A DNA stretch of 64,000 bases from Sinorhizobium fredii USDA 257 (GTDB lineage Bacteria > Pseudomonadota > Alphaproteobacteria > Rhizobiales > Rhizobiaceae), in NCBI RefSeq assembly GCF_000265205.3, contig NC_018000.1, positions 310,001 to 374,000 on the forward strand, in the 5' to 3' direction. Below are positions 17,464-27,252 of this stretch, in pieces (the stretch's first letter is position 1; the number at the start of each line of letters is the position of its first letter). The translations under genes and the position numbers were made by a program. The notes below the pieces were generated by a model. The model searched no databases. It saw only the letters and a list, made by a program, of their open reading frames with translations, and was not told the DNA's origin.

Positions 17464-19767
17464 ATGGATATGAACGAAATCAAAGAGATTTTCTTCCAGG
17501 AATGCGAGGAGCAGCTCGCGGAACTGGAGTCGGGTCTCCTGAAGCTCAACGATGGCGACCGCGATCCCGAAACGGTCAATGCCGTCTTCCGCGCGGTCCA
17601 CTCGATCAAGGGTGGCGCCGGTGCGTTCGGGCTGGACGACCTCGTCTCCTTCGCGCATGTGTTCGAGACGACACTCGATTGCGTTCGATCCAACCGGCTT
17701 GAACCCAATCAGGACGTCCTCAAGGTCATGCTGAAATCGGCGGACGTGCTTGCCGATCTTACCAATGCCGCCCGGGACGGCGGCAGCGTCGACGAGGTGC
17801 GCAGCCGGCAGCTGATCAAGGAACTCGAGGCGCTCGCCAATGGTGAATTGCCGCAGACGGCCGTTGCCGAGCCGGTCGCAAAGCAAGCGCCGGCTGCCAC
17901 GCCGGTACCGGCGCCGGCACCCGCAGCGGCCGTGAACGAGGAAGGCTTCCAGCCGGTTGCCTTCTCGTTCGACGACTTCGAGGCGAGCGAGCCTCCGGCG
18001 ATCGAGCCGACGACCTTTGAGGTCCTCTTCAGGCCGAAGTCTGAACTCTATGCCAAGGGCAACGACGCGACGCTGCTGCTGCGCGATCTCTCGCGCCTCG
18101 GCGAGATGAGCATCCATTGCGACATGGACGAACTGCCGGCGCTCGGCAGCATGAATCCGGAGGCGGCCTATTTCGCCTGGAAGATTTCGCTGAAGACCGA
18201 CAAGGGCGAAGACGCGATCCGCTCCGTGTTTGAGTTCGCCGAATGGGATTGCGAGCTCGACGTGACGCTGGCTGGCGGCGATCACGCCGGCGCGGGCGAC
18301 GAACTGCCGATGCAGCCCGTTCCTTTCGACCTGTCGCTGCTCGATGAAGAGGTGCCCGCCTCGACCGGCGCGGCCGACGATGATGAGCAGCTTGCCACCC
18401 AGCAGCGCGCGGTTCGCGACGAGGCCGTATCCGCCGCGGCGACCGCGAGCAACGTCCTGCAGATGGCCAAGGCCGCACGCACGCCCGCCGAGAGCACCAG
18501 GAGTGCGGCCTCCGCCTCTGCGGCACAGGCGGCTGCACAGCAGGCGGCGGCCTCCGCCGCCACCCCGACGATCCGCGTCGATCTCGATCGCGTCGATCGC
18601 CTGATCAACCTGGTCGGCGAGCTCGTCATCAACCAGGCGATGCTGTCGCAGAGCGTCATCGAGAACGATACGAACGGCACCTCGTCGATCAATATGGGGC
18701 TCGAGGAGCTGCAGCAGCTCACCCGCGAGATCCAGGACAGCGTCATGGCGATCCGCGCGCAGCCGGTGAAGCCAGTCTTCCAGCGCATGTCGCGTATCGT
18801 GCGCGAAATCGCTGACATGACTGGCAAGTCGGTGCGCCTTGTCACCGAGGGCGAGAACACGGAGGTCGACAAGACCGTCATCGACAAGCTTGCCGAGCCG
18901 CTCACCCACATGATCCGCAATGCGGTCGACCACGGCCTCGAAACGCCGGAAAAGCGCGTCGCCGCCGGCAAGAACCCGGAAGGCACGGTGCGGCTGACGG
19001 CGAAACACCGTTCCGGCCGCATCGTCATCGAACTTGCCGACGACGGTGCTGGCATCAACCGCGAGAAGGTCCGGCAAAAGGCGATCGACAACGATCTGAT
19101 CGCCGCCGACGCAAACCTCTCGGACGAGGAAATCGACAATCTGATCTTCCATGCCGGATTCTCGACCGCCGACAAGATCTCCGACATATCCGGTCGCGGC
19201 GTCGGCATGGACGTCGTCAAGCGCTCGATCCAGGCGCTTGGCGGACGTATCAATATCTCGTCGAAGCCGGGGCAGGGCTCCGTCTTTACGATGAGCCTGC
19301 CGCTGACGCTCGCCGTCCTCGACGGCATGGTGGTGACGGTTGCCAACCAGACGCTCGTCGTGCCTCTGACGGCGATCGTCGAAACGCTTCAGCCCGAGGC
19401 TTCGGCGATTCACAGCTTCGGTGCCGCCCAGCGACTGATCTCGATCCGCAACTCCTTCTGCCCGCTGGTCGATGTCGGCCGCATCCTGAACTTCCGCGCC
19501 ATCCAGGCCAATCCGGTCGAAGGCGTGGCGCTGCTCGTCGAGTCCGAAGGCGGTGGCCAGCGCGCTTTGATGGTCGATGCCATCCAGGGCCAGCGCCAGG
19601 TGGTGATCAAGAGCCTCGAGGCGAACTACACCCATGTTCCGGGCATTGCGGCGGCGACCATTCTCGGCGACGGGCGCGTGGCGCTCATCCTCGATGTCGA
19701 TGCGATCGTCGGCGCCTCGCGCGGGCACTCCCTGAAACCCGAAATGTCCCTTGCTGCAGCCGGATAA
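17464..19767 (+). CDS. cheA: Chemotaxis histidine kinase CheA
   Basis: A 767-residue kinase with the full five-domain order. P1/Hpt carries the phospho-accepting His46 ([13 protein letters not shown]). An Ala/Pro-rich linker (about 135-165, [16 protein letters not shown]) leads to a CheY-binding P2 region (about 180-290). A second Ala-rich linker (about 325-365) precedes P3 dimerisation. The P4 ATPase has an N box ([12 protein letters not shown]), a G1 box (DDGAGI) and a G2 box (GRGVGMD). A CheW-like P5 domain ends the protein. It receives receptor signals and phosphorylates CheY1, CheY2 and CheB. The AAATCCGAGGG sequence before 17464 provides the ribosome-binding site. Confidence 0.97.
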   Translation: MDMNEIKEIFFQECEEQLAELESGLLKLNDGDRDPETVNAVFRAVHSIKGGAGAFGLDDLVSFAHVFETTLDCVRSNRLEPNQDVLKVMLKSADVLADLTNAARDGGSVDEVRSRQLIKELEALANGELPQTAVAEPVAKQAPAATPVPAPAPAAAVNEEGFQPVAFSFDDFEASEPPAIEPTTFEVLFRPKSELYAKGNDATLLLRDLSRLGEMSIHCDMDELPALGSMNPEAAYFAWKISLKTDKGEDAIRSVFEFAEWDCELDVTLAGGDHAGAGDELPMQPVPFDLSLLDEEVPASTGAADDDEQLATQQRAVRDEAVSAAATASNVLQMAKAARTPAESTRSAASASAAQAAAQQAAASAATPTIRVDLDRVDRLINLVGELVINQAMLSQSVIENDTNGTSSINMGLEELQQLTREIQDSVMAIRAQPVKPVFQRMSRIVREIADMTGKSVRLVTEGENTEVDKTVIDKLAEPLTHMIRNAVDHGLETPEKRVAAGKNPEGTVRLTAKHRSGRIVIELADDGAGINREKVRQKAIDNDLIAADANLSDEEIDNLIFHAGFSTADKISDISGRGVGMDVVKRSIQALGGRINISSKPGQGSVFTMSLPLTLAVLDGMVVTVANQTLVVPLTAIVETLQPEASAIHSFGAAQRLISIRNSFCPLVDVGRILNFRAIQANPVEGVALLVESEGGGQRALMVDAIQGQRQVVIKSLEANYTHVPGIAAATILGDGRVALILDVDAIVGASRGHSLKPEMSLAAAG

Positions 19768-19772
19768 TACCT

Positions 19773-20240
19773 ATGACCTATGCCGCAAAAAATCTGACGA
19801 CTGGCGGACGGGAGCTGATCGCTTTCCGCGTCGGCGGCCAGGAATACTGCGTCAACATCATGGCGGTCCGCGAAATTCGCGGCTGGACGCCCGCGACCGC
19901 GATGCCGCACGCGCCGAACTACATGCTTGGCGTCATCAACCTGCGGGGCGCGGTGCTGCCGATCATCGACTTTTCGGCGCGCCTCGGCATGAAGCCGGCC
20001 GAGCCGACGGTTCGCCATGTGATCATCGTCGCCCAGGTGAAGAGCCAGGTGGTGGGGCTTCTGGTCGATGCCGTCTCCGACATTCTGACCGTTTCGGATG
20101 CCGACATCCAGCCGACCCCGGATATTGCATCGGACTTCGAAAGGAGTTTTGCCCGTGGCGTCCTGGCGGTGGAGGGGCGGATGATCTGCCTCGTCGAACT
20201 CGACTCGGTCTTCCCGCAAGAGGAAAGGGAAGCAGCATGA
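19773..20240 (+). CDS. cheW: Chemotaxis coupling protein CheW
   Basis: A 155-residue CheW-domain scaffold that joins chemoreceptors to CheA. Typical strings are [44 protein letters not shown] and [13 protein letters not shown]. It starts 5 bases after cheA and overlaps cheR by four bases (ATGA). The beginning of the protein contains a short basic tail ([12 protein letters not shown]) before the domain. Confidence 0.95.
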   Translation: MTYAAKNLTTGGRELIAFRVGGQEYCVNIMAVREIRGWTPATAMPHAPNYMLGVINLRGAVLPIIDFSARLGMKPAEPTVRHVIIVAQVKSQVVGLLVDAVSDILTVSDADIQPTPDIASDFERSFARGVLAVEGRMICLVELDSVFPQEEREAA

Positions 20241-21145
20241 GAGTCCAGGCCACTTTCGAGCAGAAGCTGTCGCCGGACGAATGCCTTGCGGCCGGCGAAT
20301 ATCCGCTGACGCGTCGCGACCTTACCGACATCGCGGCGATGATCTATGCGGATGCCGGCATCTATCTGAATGAATCCAAGGCATCGCTGGTCTATTCACG
20401 GCTGTCGAAACACATCCGCAATCTCGGCCTCAAGGGCTTCCGCGACTATTGCCAGCTCGTCGCCTCGCCGGCCGGCGCCGCAGCGCGCCGCGACATGCTC
20501 TCGCACCTGACGACGAACTTCACCCGCTTCTTTCGCGAAAACCATCATTTCGAGCACCTGAAGACGGATGTCCTGCCGGGCCTGATCGCCCGGGCGAAGA
20601 ACGGTGGCCGGGTCCGTATCTGGTCGGCGGCCTGTTCGGACGGTCAGGAGCCCTATTCGATCGCGCTGACGGTGCTGTCGCTGCTGCCGAACGCCGCCGA
20701 CTATGATTTCCGCATTCTCGCAACCGACATCGATCCGAAGATCCTCGCGCTTGCCCGGGCCGGCGCCTATGACGCGACCGCGCTCGAAACGGTAAGCCCC
20801 GCCATGCGCAAGCAGTGGTTCCGCGAGACCGAGATCGGCGGTCGCGGCAAGTGGCAGATCGATGACCGCGTCAAGCGGCTGATCACCTTCAACGAGCTCA
20901 ACCTCATGGCGCAATGGCCCGTCAAGGGGCCTTTCGATGTGATCTTCTGCCGCAACGTCGTGATTTACTTCGACGAGCCGACGCAGATGAAGATCTGGTC
21001 GCGGTTCGCAGGCATGCTCGATACGGGCGGACATCTTTACATCGGCCACTCGGAGCGCGTCTCGGGGGATGCCAAAGCGATCTTCGACAACATCGGCGTC
21101 ACCACCTATCGCCACACCGGCAAATTTCATGGAGGTCGGGCATGA
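20237..21145 (+). CDS. cheR: Chemoreceptor methyltransferase CheR
   Basis: A 302-residue S-adenosylmethionine-dependent methyltransferase that methylates receptor glutamates during adaptation. An N-terminal helical domain carries the [18 protein letters not shown] region. The SAM-binding domain has [33 protein letters not shown] and [14 protein letters not shown]. The start at 20237 overlaps cheW; an in-frame extension upstream is only shadow of cheW. It overlaps cheB by four bases. In the related S. meliloti system CheR works together with CheT. Confidence 0.95.
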   Translation: MRVQATFEQKLSPDECLAAGEYPLTRRDLTDIAAMIYADAGIYLNESKASLVYSRLSKHIRNLGLKGFRDYCQLVASPAGAAARRDMLSHLTTNFTRFFRENHHFEHLKTDVLPGLIARAKNGGRVRIWSAACSDGQEPYSIALTVLSLLPNAADYDFRILATDIDPKILALARAGAYDATALETVSPAMRKQWFRETEIGGRGKWQIDDRVKRLITFNELNLMAQWPVKGPFDVIFCRNVVIYFDEPTQMKIWSRFAGMLDTGGHLYIGHSERVSGDAKAIFDNIGVTTYRHTGKFHGGRA

Positions 21146-22194
21146 ACGCTCCCGCCCGCGTTCTCGTCGTCGACGACTCGCCCACAATGCGGGGCCTCAT
21201 CTCCGCCGTGCTCAACGCCGATCCGGAGGTAAAGGTCGTCGGCCAGGCAGCCGATGCGCTCGAGGCGCGCCAGGCCATCAAACAGCTCGATCCCGATGTC
21301 ATCACACTCGACATCGAGATGCCGAACATGAACGGCCTCGAGTTCCTCGATAAGATCATGCGGCTCAGGCCCATGCCGGTGATCATGGTCTCGACGCTGA
21401 CCCACAAGGGCGCCGAGGCAACGATCGCCGCCCTCGAAATCGGTGCCTTCGATTGTGTCGGCAAGCCGCATCCCGGCGATCCGAATCCGTTCGGCGGGCT
21501 GGTCGAAAAGGTCAAGGCGGCCGCGCGCTCGCAGCGCAAATCGATGATCACCAGCAACCGGGCGGCATCCGCCCCGGCCGTGGGGACAGTCTCCGATTAT
21601 AGAGCCGGCCGCAAGATCATCGCGATCGGCGCCTCGACCGGCGGTGTGGAGGCCCTGATCGCGGTCCTGCAAAAGTTCCCGGCGAATTGCCCGCCGACGG
21701 TGATCACCCAGCATATGCCGCACACGTTCACCAAGAGCTTTTCCGAGCGGCTGAACCGGCTCTGCGCGCCGAGCGTCCTGGAGGCGACCGACGGCGCCCG
21801 GCTCGAAGTCGGCAAGGTCTATCTGGCGCCCGGCGGCGACCGGCACCTGCAGGTCGCCAATGCCTCGGCGCCATGCTGCAGGCTGATTGACCGGGAGCCC
21901 GTCAACGGACACCGCCCATCGGTCGACGTCCTGTTCGATTCGGTCGCCGAACTGGCGGGGCGCAATGCAATCGGTGTGATTCTGACCGGCATGGGGCGCG
22001 ACGGCGCGGCCGGTCTCCTCAAGATGCGGCACGCCGGGGCGCGCACCTTCGGACAAAACGAAAAGACTTGTGTCGTCTACGGAATGCCCAGAGTGGCCCA
22101 TGAATTGGGTGCTGTCGAAACGCAGCTCCCCCTCGGATCGATCGGGGAGGAGATATTGAAGACGGCAGCAGCCCGGAAGGAAGGAAGCGAATAA
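21142..22194 (+). CDS. cheB: Chemoreceptor methylesterase/deamidase CheB
   Basis: A 350-residue two-domain enzyme. The receiver domain has Asp11/Asp12 (VVDDSPTMR) and phospho-acceptor Asp57 ([11 protein letters not shown]). The C-terminal methylesterase carries the catalytic triad Ser165 (GASTGG), His191 (TQHMPHTFT) and Asp288 ([10 protein letters not shown]). It removes methyl groups added by CheR and resets receptor sensitivity after phosphorylation by CheA. It overlaps cheR by four bases and its stop shares a base with the cheY2 start. Confidence 0.96.
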   Translation: MNAPARVLVVDDSPTMRGLISAVLNADPEVKVVGQAADALEARQAIKQLDPDVITLDIEMPNMNGLEFLDKIMRLRPMPVIMVSTLTHKGAEATIAALEIGAFDCVGKPHPGDPNPFGGLVEKVKAAARSQRKSMITSNRAASAPAVGTVSDYRAGRKIIAIGASTGGVEALIAVLQKFPANCPPTVITQHMPHTFTKSFSERLNRLCAPSVLEATDGARLEVGKVYLAPGGDRHLQVANASAPCCRLIDREPVNGHRPSVDVLFDSVAELAGRNAIGVILTGMGRDGAAGLLKMRHAGARTFGQNEKTCVVYGMPRVAHELGAVETQLPLGSIGEEILKTAAARKEGSE

Positions 22195-22583
22195 TGTCCA
22201 TCGCCGAAAAGATTAAGGTTCTGATCGTCGACGATCAGGTCACAAGCCGCCTGCTCCTGGGCGATGCCCTGCAGCAACTCGGCTTCAAGCAGATCACTGC
22301 CGCCGGCGACGGGGAGCAGGGCATGAAGATCATGGCGCAAAACCCGCACCACCTGGTCATCTCGGACTTCAACATGCCGAAGATGGACGGTCTCGGGTTG
22401 CTGCAGGCGGTTCGCTCCAACCCGAACACCAAAAAGGCGGCCTTCATCATTCTGACCGCTCAGGGCGACCGGGCGCTGGTCCAGAAGGCCGCCGCGCTCG
22501 GTGCCAACAACGTTCTCGCCAAGCCGTTCACCATCGAAAAGATGAAGGCAGCGATCGAGGCCGTATTCGGGGCACTGAAATGA
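22194..22583 (+). CDS. cheY2: Chemotaxis response regulator CheY2
   Basis: A 129-residue receiver protein with Asp13/Asp14 (IVDDQVTSR), phosphorylation site Asp58 ([11 protein letters not shown]), Thr89 (ILTAQGD) and Lys111 (LAKPFT). In S. meliloti CheY2 is the main output regulator: its phosphorylated form binds the switch (FliM) and slows the unidirectionally rotating flagella. The start shares one base with the cheB stop, and the end overlaps the cheD start (ATGATG). Confidence 0.95.
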   Translation: MSIAEKIKVLIVDDQVTSRLLLGDALQQLGFKQITAAGDGEQGMKIMAQNPHHLVISDFNMPKMDGLGLLQAVRSNPNTKKAAFIILTAQGDRALVQKAAALGANNVLAKPFTIEKMKAAIEAVFGALK

Positions 22584-23134
22584 TGCTGGAGGCCGCCGGC
22601 AGGCGTGTGCATGTCATCCAGGGCGAGTTCAAGGTCGTCAACGATCCGGATGTCGTTCTCTCGACCATTCTCGGCTCCTGTGTGGCCGCCTGCATGCGCG
22701 ACCCGGTGGCGGGCGTCGGCGGCATGAACCACTTCCTGCTGCCGGGCTCGTCGACGTCGCCGACATCGGCGGGTGATGCGACGCGCTACGGCGTGCATCT
22801 CATGGAACTGCTGATCAACGGTCTCTTGAAGCAGGGCGCGCGCCGCGATCGCCTCGAGGCGAAGATTTTCGGCGGAGCAAAGACGATCGCACGGTTCTCG
22901 AATGTCGGCGAGCAGAACGCGGCCTTCGCCCGAGAGTTCTTGCTTGACGAAGGCATCCGCATTGTCGGCGAGAGCACCGGTGGAGAACATGGCCGCAAGC
23001 TGGAATACTGGCCTGTGACAGGCCGTGCCCGGCAGTACGCCCTGACTGGTGTGGAAGCCCAACGCGCCATCCATCAGGACCAGCGGCCGGCGCCCGCGCC
23101 GAAGCCGGTGGAAAGCTCGATCGAGTTCTTCTGA
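22580..23134 (+). CDS. cheD: Chemoreceptor glutamine deamidase CheD
   Basis: A 184-residue CheD-family deamidase that converts receptor glutamines to methylatable glutamates. The catalytic Cys/His motif is seen as [13 protein letters not shown] followed by [12 protein letters not shown] and [14 protein letters not shown]. The last segment ([24 protein letters not shown]) is also conserved. Two adjacent ATGs at 22580 and 22583 could start it. It overlaps cheY2 and belongs to the same coupled run of che genes. Confidence 0.93.
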   Translation: MMLEAAGRRVHVIQGEFKVVNDPDVVLSTILGSCVAACMRDPVAGVGGMNHFLLPGSSTSPTSAGDATRYGVHLMELLINGLLKQGARRDRLEAKIFGGAKTIARFSNVGEQNAAFAREFLLDEGIRIVGESTGGEHGRKLEYWPVTGRARQYALTGVEAQRAIHQDQRPAPAPKPVESSIEFF

Positions 23135-23195
23135 TCGCGCGCGAGCCGCCCAGCGGGGCTGCAAGAGTTTCCTTCAAGACCACGTGAGAAAAAAG

Positions 23196-23588
23196 ATGCA
23201 GACCGATCACCAGAGCTACATGCCTCACGCGGAAGAATCGCTGCCGGAAGTGCTGATGCGCATCGTCACGGAGCTCCATGACGTCGCTTATCTCATCGAG
23301 CGCATCGAGCCGCAGCTCTGGAGCGGCCGTGCTGCGTCCGCGACCGATCCGGCCGACAAGATGATGGTGCTCCAGGGCGTCGACCTTGCGGTCCAGAAAA
23401 CCCGCGGGCTTGCCGAATTCATCGACACGATCACCGCATCGATCCCCGACACGTGCCTCGTCGATATCTCGACGGCCGTCAACCTGATCAAGCTTGCCGA
23501 CATGAAGAAGGCGCTCGGCAGCGGCCTGTTGCGCCACGGCCACTCGCAGCCGCTCACGAAAGCCGCGGGCGATTTCGAGGCGTTCTGA
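23196..23588 (+). CDS. cheT: Chemotaxis protein CheT
   Basis: A 130-residue, mostly helical protein (residues about 18-40, 50-80 and 85-120) without a common database-type motif that I can name. Its place directly after cheD at the end of the che operon, and its size, match S. meliloti orf10/CheT, which has been reported to take part in CheY1 signal termination and in adaptation with CheR. The pattern VTELHDVAYLIERIEPQLW recalls a CheZ-like or helical-bundle start, but that is speculation. Starts at 23196 (after GTGAGAAAAAAG) or 23223 are both possible. A structured intergenic element follows. Confidence 0.78.
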   Translation: MQTDHQSYMPHAEESLPEVLMRIVTELHDVAYLIERIEPQLWSGRAASATDPADKMMVLQGVDLAVQKTRGLAEFIDTITASIPDTCLVDISTAVNLIKLADMKKALGSGLLRHGHSQPLTKAAGDFEAF

Positions 23589-23686
23589 CACTACAGTGCC
23601 ATACGTCTTATCAGACGCCACCGTACACAACAGTAGGCTACTGCGTTTGTCGGTGGGGCATGGCAAGGCTTCCTCTCGACCCTCAT

Positions 23687-23768
23687 TCACAGGAATCCAT
23701 TCAGCCCAAGTGCTTGGGCTGAAGTGACTCTTCCGCGCCGCAGACGCGGCGCTGCTGGATCCCTGTGA
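23687..23768. repeat. Three-stem palindromic intergenic element
   Basis: An outer 13-bp stem with one mismatch pairs 23687-23699 (TCACAGGAATCCA) with 23756-23768 (TGGATCCCTGTGA). It encloses two perfect hairpins: TTCAGCCCAAG / CTTGGGCTGAA at 23700-23723, and GCGCCGC-AGAC-GCGGCGC at 23735-23752. The outer stem abuts the first hairpin directly, giving a three-way junction. The layout and words such as CACAGGAATCCA resemble a palindromic repeat dispersed between genes in rhizobial genomes; I recall the family but cannot search for it here. Confidence 0.75.
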
Positions 23769-23825
23769 GATGACGCGCCGCCGGCAACCCGCCGGGAGAT
23801 CGCCAGAGACTGTTTTCGTCAAGTT

Positions 23826-23850
23826 CGCGCAAGTTTCGCCGCCTAGCTTC
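23826..23850 (+). promoter_or_regulatory. Class II flagellar promoter box, fliF
   Basis: CGCGCAAG (23826-23833), 8 bases, then CCTAGCTTC (23842-23850). It is the same box found before motA, flgB, the motB operon, flgE and flhA. It lies about 120 bases before fliF, further than at the other sites. Confidence 0.6.
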
Positions 23851-23968
23851 GCTTCCGGGGCTGGGTAGATTCGCGCATATCGATACTGGCTTACCAGAAT
23901 GTTGGATCTTCGCATGATGCCGTCGAGTACCGGCAAGGGTGCCATGCGATACTGGGTGCGGAAACAGA

Positions 23969-25648
23969 ATGAATCTGTTCGATCAATTCTCGACGTTCAC
24001 GAAAAACCTGAGCAATCTCGGGCAGAGCAAGCTGATAGCACTCGCGGTGGCCGGCATCGTCGCAATCGGCTTCGTTCTCGGCGCTGCCGTCTACGTCAAC
24101 AAGCCGGCCTTTGAAACGCTCTATGTGGGCCTCGAACGCAGCGATGTCACCCAGATCAGCATTGCGCTTGCCGAGGCGAATCTCAACTTCGAGGTCGGTG
24201 CGGATGGCGGCAGCATCCAGGTGCCGGTCGGCATGACCGGCAAGGCTCGCCTGCTCCTGGCCGAACGCGGCCTGCCGAGCAGCGCCAATGCCGGTTACGA
24301 ACTTTTCGACAATGTCGGCTCGCTCGGGCTCACCTCCTTCATGCAGGAGGTTACGCGCGTTCGTGCATTGGAGGGCGAGATTGCCCGCACCATCCAGCAG
24401 ATCTCCGGCATCGCGGCGGCCCGTGTCCATATCGTCATGCCCGAGCGGGGCAGCTTCCGCAAGGCCGAGCAGACGCCGACCGCATCGGTGATGATTCGCG
24501 CGAGCGCGACGGTCGGCCGGGGCGCCGCCTCGTCCATCCGTCATCTCGTTGCTTCGTCCGTCCCGGGTCTCGATGTCGACGACGTCACCATTCTCGATTC
24601 GACCGGCCAGCTTCTTGCTTCCGGCGACGACCCGGCAAGCAGCGCCCTCAATCAGTCGCTCGGCGTGGTGCAGAACGTTCAGACCGATCTCGAGAAGAAG
24701 ATCGACAACGCACTCGCGCCGTTCCTCGGCATGGACAATTTCCGCACCAGTGTCACGGCCTCGCTCAACACCGATGCCCAGCAGATCCAGGAGACCGTCT
24801 TCGACCCCGAATCGCGGGTCGAGCGCTCGACGCGCGTGATCAAGGAAGAGCAGAAGTCCAGCCAGCAGCAGCCGGACAATGCCGCCACCGTGCAGCAGAA
24901 CGTGCCTCAGGCGGCGCCGCGTGGCGGTGCAGGCCAGCAGTCGAGCGACGAGGCAGAGAAAAAGGAAGAGCAGACGAACTACGAGATCAACAGCAAGACG
25001 ATCGCGACCGTCAAGAACAGCTATTCGATCGAGCGGCTGTCGATTGCCGTCGTCGTCAACCGAGGTCGCCTGGCGGCCATGGTGGGCGAGACGGCCGATC
25101 AGGTAAAGATCGACGCCTATCTCCAGGACATGCAGAAGATCGTCGCGTCCGCTGCCGGCGTCGATCCGAGCCGCGGTGACGTCGTCACGCTGAACGCAAT
25201 GGATTTCGTCGATACGCAATTGCTCGACCAGCCGGTGACCGGGCCGGGCGTCATGGAAATGCTGACGCGCAATCTCGGCGGCATCATCAACTCGCTGGCC
25301 TTCATCGTCGTCGCCTTCCTGGTCGTCTGGCTGGGTATGCGGCCCCTGGCCCGCCAGATGGGCTTTGGCGGCCGGTCGGGTCAACTCGAAGGCGAGGGCG
25401 CCGGGCTCGAACTGCCGGATTTCTCTCCGGCCGCCGCTGGCGCCGCGGGAGGTGCCCTCATGGAAGGCTTCGGTTCCGACTTCGGCTTCGACAGCACGGA
25501 CGACCTGCTCAATCTCGGCGACGACAGCAGTGGCTTCAATCGCCGCGTCAAGGAAGGCCCCGAGCGCCGGCTCGCCCGCATGGTGGAGATCAGCGAGGAG
25601 CGCGCCGCAAAAATCCTCCGCAAATGGTCGCTTGACCGCGCCGCCTGA
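23969..25648 (+). CDS. fliF: Flagellar MS-ring protein FliF
   Basis: A 559-residue inner-membrane ring protein on which the basal body is built. The first membrane helix is at about 24-48 (LIALAVAGIVAIGFVLGAAV). A periplasmic ring-building region follows, with LLAERGLPSSANAGYELFD and the EGEIARTIQQISGIAAARVH motif. A variable Gln/Pro-rich segment at about 285-340 leads to a second helix near 440-465. The cytoplasmic tail that binds FliG closes the protein (RMVEISEERAAKILRKWSLD). The start at 23969 follows GGAAACAGA. A clear rho-independent terminator follows the gene. Confidence 0.95.
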   Translation: MNLFDQFSTFTKNLSNLGQSKLIALAVAGIVAIGFVLGAAVYVNKPAFETLYVGLERSDVTQISIALAEANLNFEVGADGGSIQVPVGMTGKARLLLAERGLPSSANAGYELFDNVGSLGLTSFMQEVTRVRALEGEIARTIQQISGIAAARVHIVMPERGSFRKAEQTPTASVMIRASATVGRGAASSIRHLVASSVPGLDVDDVTILDSTGQLLASGDDPASSALNQSLGVVQNVQTDLEKKIDNALAPFLGMDNFRTSVTASLNTDAQQIQETVFDPESRVERSTRVIKEEQKSSQQQPDNAATVQQNVPQAAPRGGAGQQSSDEAEKKEEQTNYEINSKTIATVKNSYSIERLSIAVVVNRGRLAAMVGETADQVKIDAYLQDMQKIVASAAGVDPSRGDVVTLNAMDFVDTQLLDQPVTGPGVMEMLTRNLGGIINSLAFIVVAFLVVWLGMRPLARQMGFGGRSGQLEGEGAGLELPDFSPAAAGAAGGALMEGFGSDFGFDSTDDLLNLGDDSSGFNRRVKEGPERRLARMVEISEERAAKILRKWSLDRAA

Positions 25649-25675
25649 AATCGTTCGAGAGAAGCCTCTGACAGG

Positions 25676-25702
25676 AAACCCCGCCACACTGGCGGGGTTT
25701 TT
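25676..25702 (+). terminator. Rho-independent terminator after fliF
   Basis: CCCCGCC (25679-25685), a 5-base loop, GGCGGGG (25691-25697) and then TTTTT form a textbook terminator 31 bases after the fliF stop. It closes the chemotaxis-fliF unit and isolates visN. Confidence 0.9.
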
Positions 25703-26504
25703 GCATTTTGCCGGGCAGGTACCAGGTTCGCTGCGCACCGCTGCGATCGTCTGATGATTTGTCACACCGATCGAAATAGTGCCTGAGTCAAACACGCCGT
25801 GGCTGTGCCGGCACCCAATCCACGCAAGAATCCAAGCCGACCGGACGAGTCTAGGGGAGGGGCTGGATCGAAACTTTTAAAGAAAATTTTAACGATTTTA
25901 GATTCGGAAAGACCGACGCTGCCCTCTTTTCCCTGTTTGTCGACTGACGGTTGTTTCTCCAGTGCTCATTTCTTGGATATATAACTTCCGAGAGTCCAAA
26001 TAAAGTTTGGATCATCTTTGCATCTATACAGGTCACTGCTGCCATCCCAGTGCGTGGAACTTGGTGCATTTTAGCAACATGCGTCATTCGAAAGTAAAGT
26101 TCGCTCGGCAATATTCGGGGTGCTCGCGGCTTTGAAGGCGCAGAAAGTCGTCGGAAAGTGGCCGCAGCCACTCCTTAGGCGTGTCTCTGACGCCTCAGCC
26201 GGCACCGGATTCGGAACTGACGATTGGCAAAAAAGCCATAAAAAACACCGGCATGCGTTGACAGAACAGCGCATGGGGCTGCGGTGGCGATTGTGACGAA
26301 AATCCGCAGGAGAGCGGCCACTCTACTCAAAGCTGCGCAAGCAAATCGCGCCGCAATCACCGTGTCTTTTTAGGGGCGGAGATGTACAGTTTAGATATTG
26401 ATTCGTGCCCTGGTCTGCGCACGGGGAATGCCGGCTTTGATTGGCTGTCTGTCGGCAGGGCGAGTGTTCCAGGGGCGTCGAATCCGGCACGGGGGCTGAA
26501 AGTA
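25703..26504. promoter_or_regulatory. Long AT-rich leader/control region of visNR
   Basis: This is about 800 bases without a supported gene, visibly richer in A/T than its surroundings (for example around 25866-25900 and 25960-26100). It carries a 6-bp hairpin AGGCGT/ACGCCT at 26177-26195. Frames that open here are short and irregular in codon use. Because VisNR sits at the top of the motility cascade, this is a likely place for several promoters, repressor sites (for example MucR-type AT-rich sites) or a small RNA. None can be pinned down by eye. Confidence 0.5.
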
Positions 26505-27242
26505 ATGGAGATTTCACCGACTGGCGCGGCCTGGTCTTTGCAGACCGCCGCGCCGCGCATGAGTAGTCGCGGCATATCGCGGGAACAGCTGATACGAAAG
26601 CTCGGGGAAGCTGCCGAGCGCAGCAGTCTCGCCAACGGGCTGGCTATCCTGACCGAATATGTCGGAGCAACGCACTACCTTCTGGCTCGCCACGATCTCT
26701 CGCAGGACGGAGGGCTTGATTTCGTTCTGTGTTCCGATTGGCCCTTCGACGTCGTGCGGCGCCTTTCAAGCATCGTCATCGGTCTGAACGCGAAGACGAC
26801 CGAATTGGAAAAGTGCCTGACCGCGCTGCAGCCTTGCTTCCAGGCCCTGCCGGACGACATCGATCTGCCGCGCGGCGTCAACCGCTCCTATTGCTCCGTC
26901 ACGTTCAATGTCGGTCGGTCCCGTTTCTCGATGATGCTGCTGTTCCCCGAGGACGTCATCCTGTCCCAGGAGGGACTGCGCGATATTGCCGTGCTGGCAA
27001 GCTATCTCGCGAGTTTCAAGGCCGATGCCGGGGTCAGGCACGACAGGGACTTCGAACTCACCGAGCGCGAGCTCGAATGCCTGTTCTGGATCGCCGAAGG
27101 CAAGACGAGCGAGGAGATGGCCGTGATCCTCGGCATTTCCCGCAACACGATCAACAACTACATCACCAGCGTCATGCGAAAGACCGCAACGCGCACCAGG
27201 TCGGAGGCCATCGCCCACGCCGTCCGCCACAATCTGGTATAG
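26505..27242 (+). CDS. visN: LuxR-type motility master regulator VisN
   Basis: A 245-residue regulator with an N-terminal sensor-like domain (about 30-165) and a C-terminal LuxR/GerE helix-turn-helix (about 178-240: ELTERELECLFWIAEGKTSEEMAV..., then SRNTINNYITSVMRKT). With VisR it forms the heterodimeric activator of rem and thereby of all flagellar, motility and chemotaxis genes in S. meliloti. The ATG at 26505 gives a length close to what I expect for VisN; an in-frame ATG at 26382 would add 41 residues but has its purine stretch too close to the start. visR follows after 10 bases. Confidence 0.9.
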   Translation: MEISPTGAAWSLQTAAPRMSSRGISREQLIRKLGEAAERSSLANGLAILTEYVGATHYLLARHDLSQDGGLDFVLCSDWPFDVVRRLSSIVIGLNAKTTELEKCLTALQPCFQALPDDIDLPRGVNRSYCSVTFNVGRSRFSMMLLFPEDVILSQEGLRDIAVLASYLASFKADAGVRHDRDFELTERELECLFWIAEGKTSEEMAVILGISRNTINNYITSVMRKTATRTRSEAIAHAVRHNLV

Positions 27243-27252
27243 GAGCGAGACG

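Larger units (their letters stand above)
23589..23968. other. Intergenic region cheT-fliF
   Basis: These 380 bases contain no gene. They hold the folded repeat element at 23687-23768, the class II flagellar promoter box at 23826-23850 and, nearer fliF, a CGCATGATGCCG string (23911-23922) that resembles the first half of the flagellin-type motif. fliF is therefore likely to have its own promoter as well as read-through from che. Confidence 0.6.

Noticed and set aside
17389..19728. 779-codon open frame antisense to cheA
   Set aside because: cheA has unmistakable kinase motifs on the plus strand; the reverse frame is a composition artefact.
23911..23922. CGCATGATGCCG upstream of fliF as a full flagellin-type promoter
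   Set aside because: The first half matches, but no CCGGWATG follows at the required spacing; fliF has a good class II box instead.
23891..25795. 634-codon open frame antisense to fliF
   Set aside because: Shadow of fliF; no recognisable domain and no ribosome-binding site.
25814..25821. CACGCAAG in the visN leader as another class II box
   Set aside because: The CTAG half is not at the 8-base spacing.
25799..25984. 61-codon frame in the visN leader
   Set aside because: Codon use unlike neighbours, no ribosome-binding site and no recognisable motif.
26382..26504. Longer visN start at 26382
   Set aside because: Purine-rich site directly abuts the ATG, and the added 41 residues look non-domain; kept only as an alternative.
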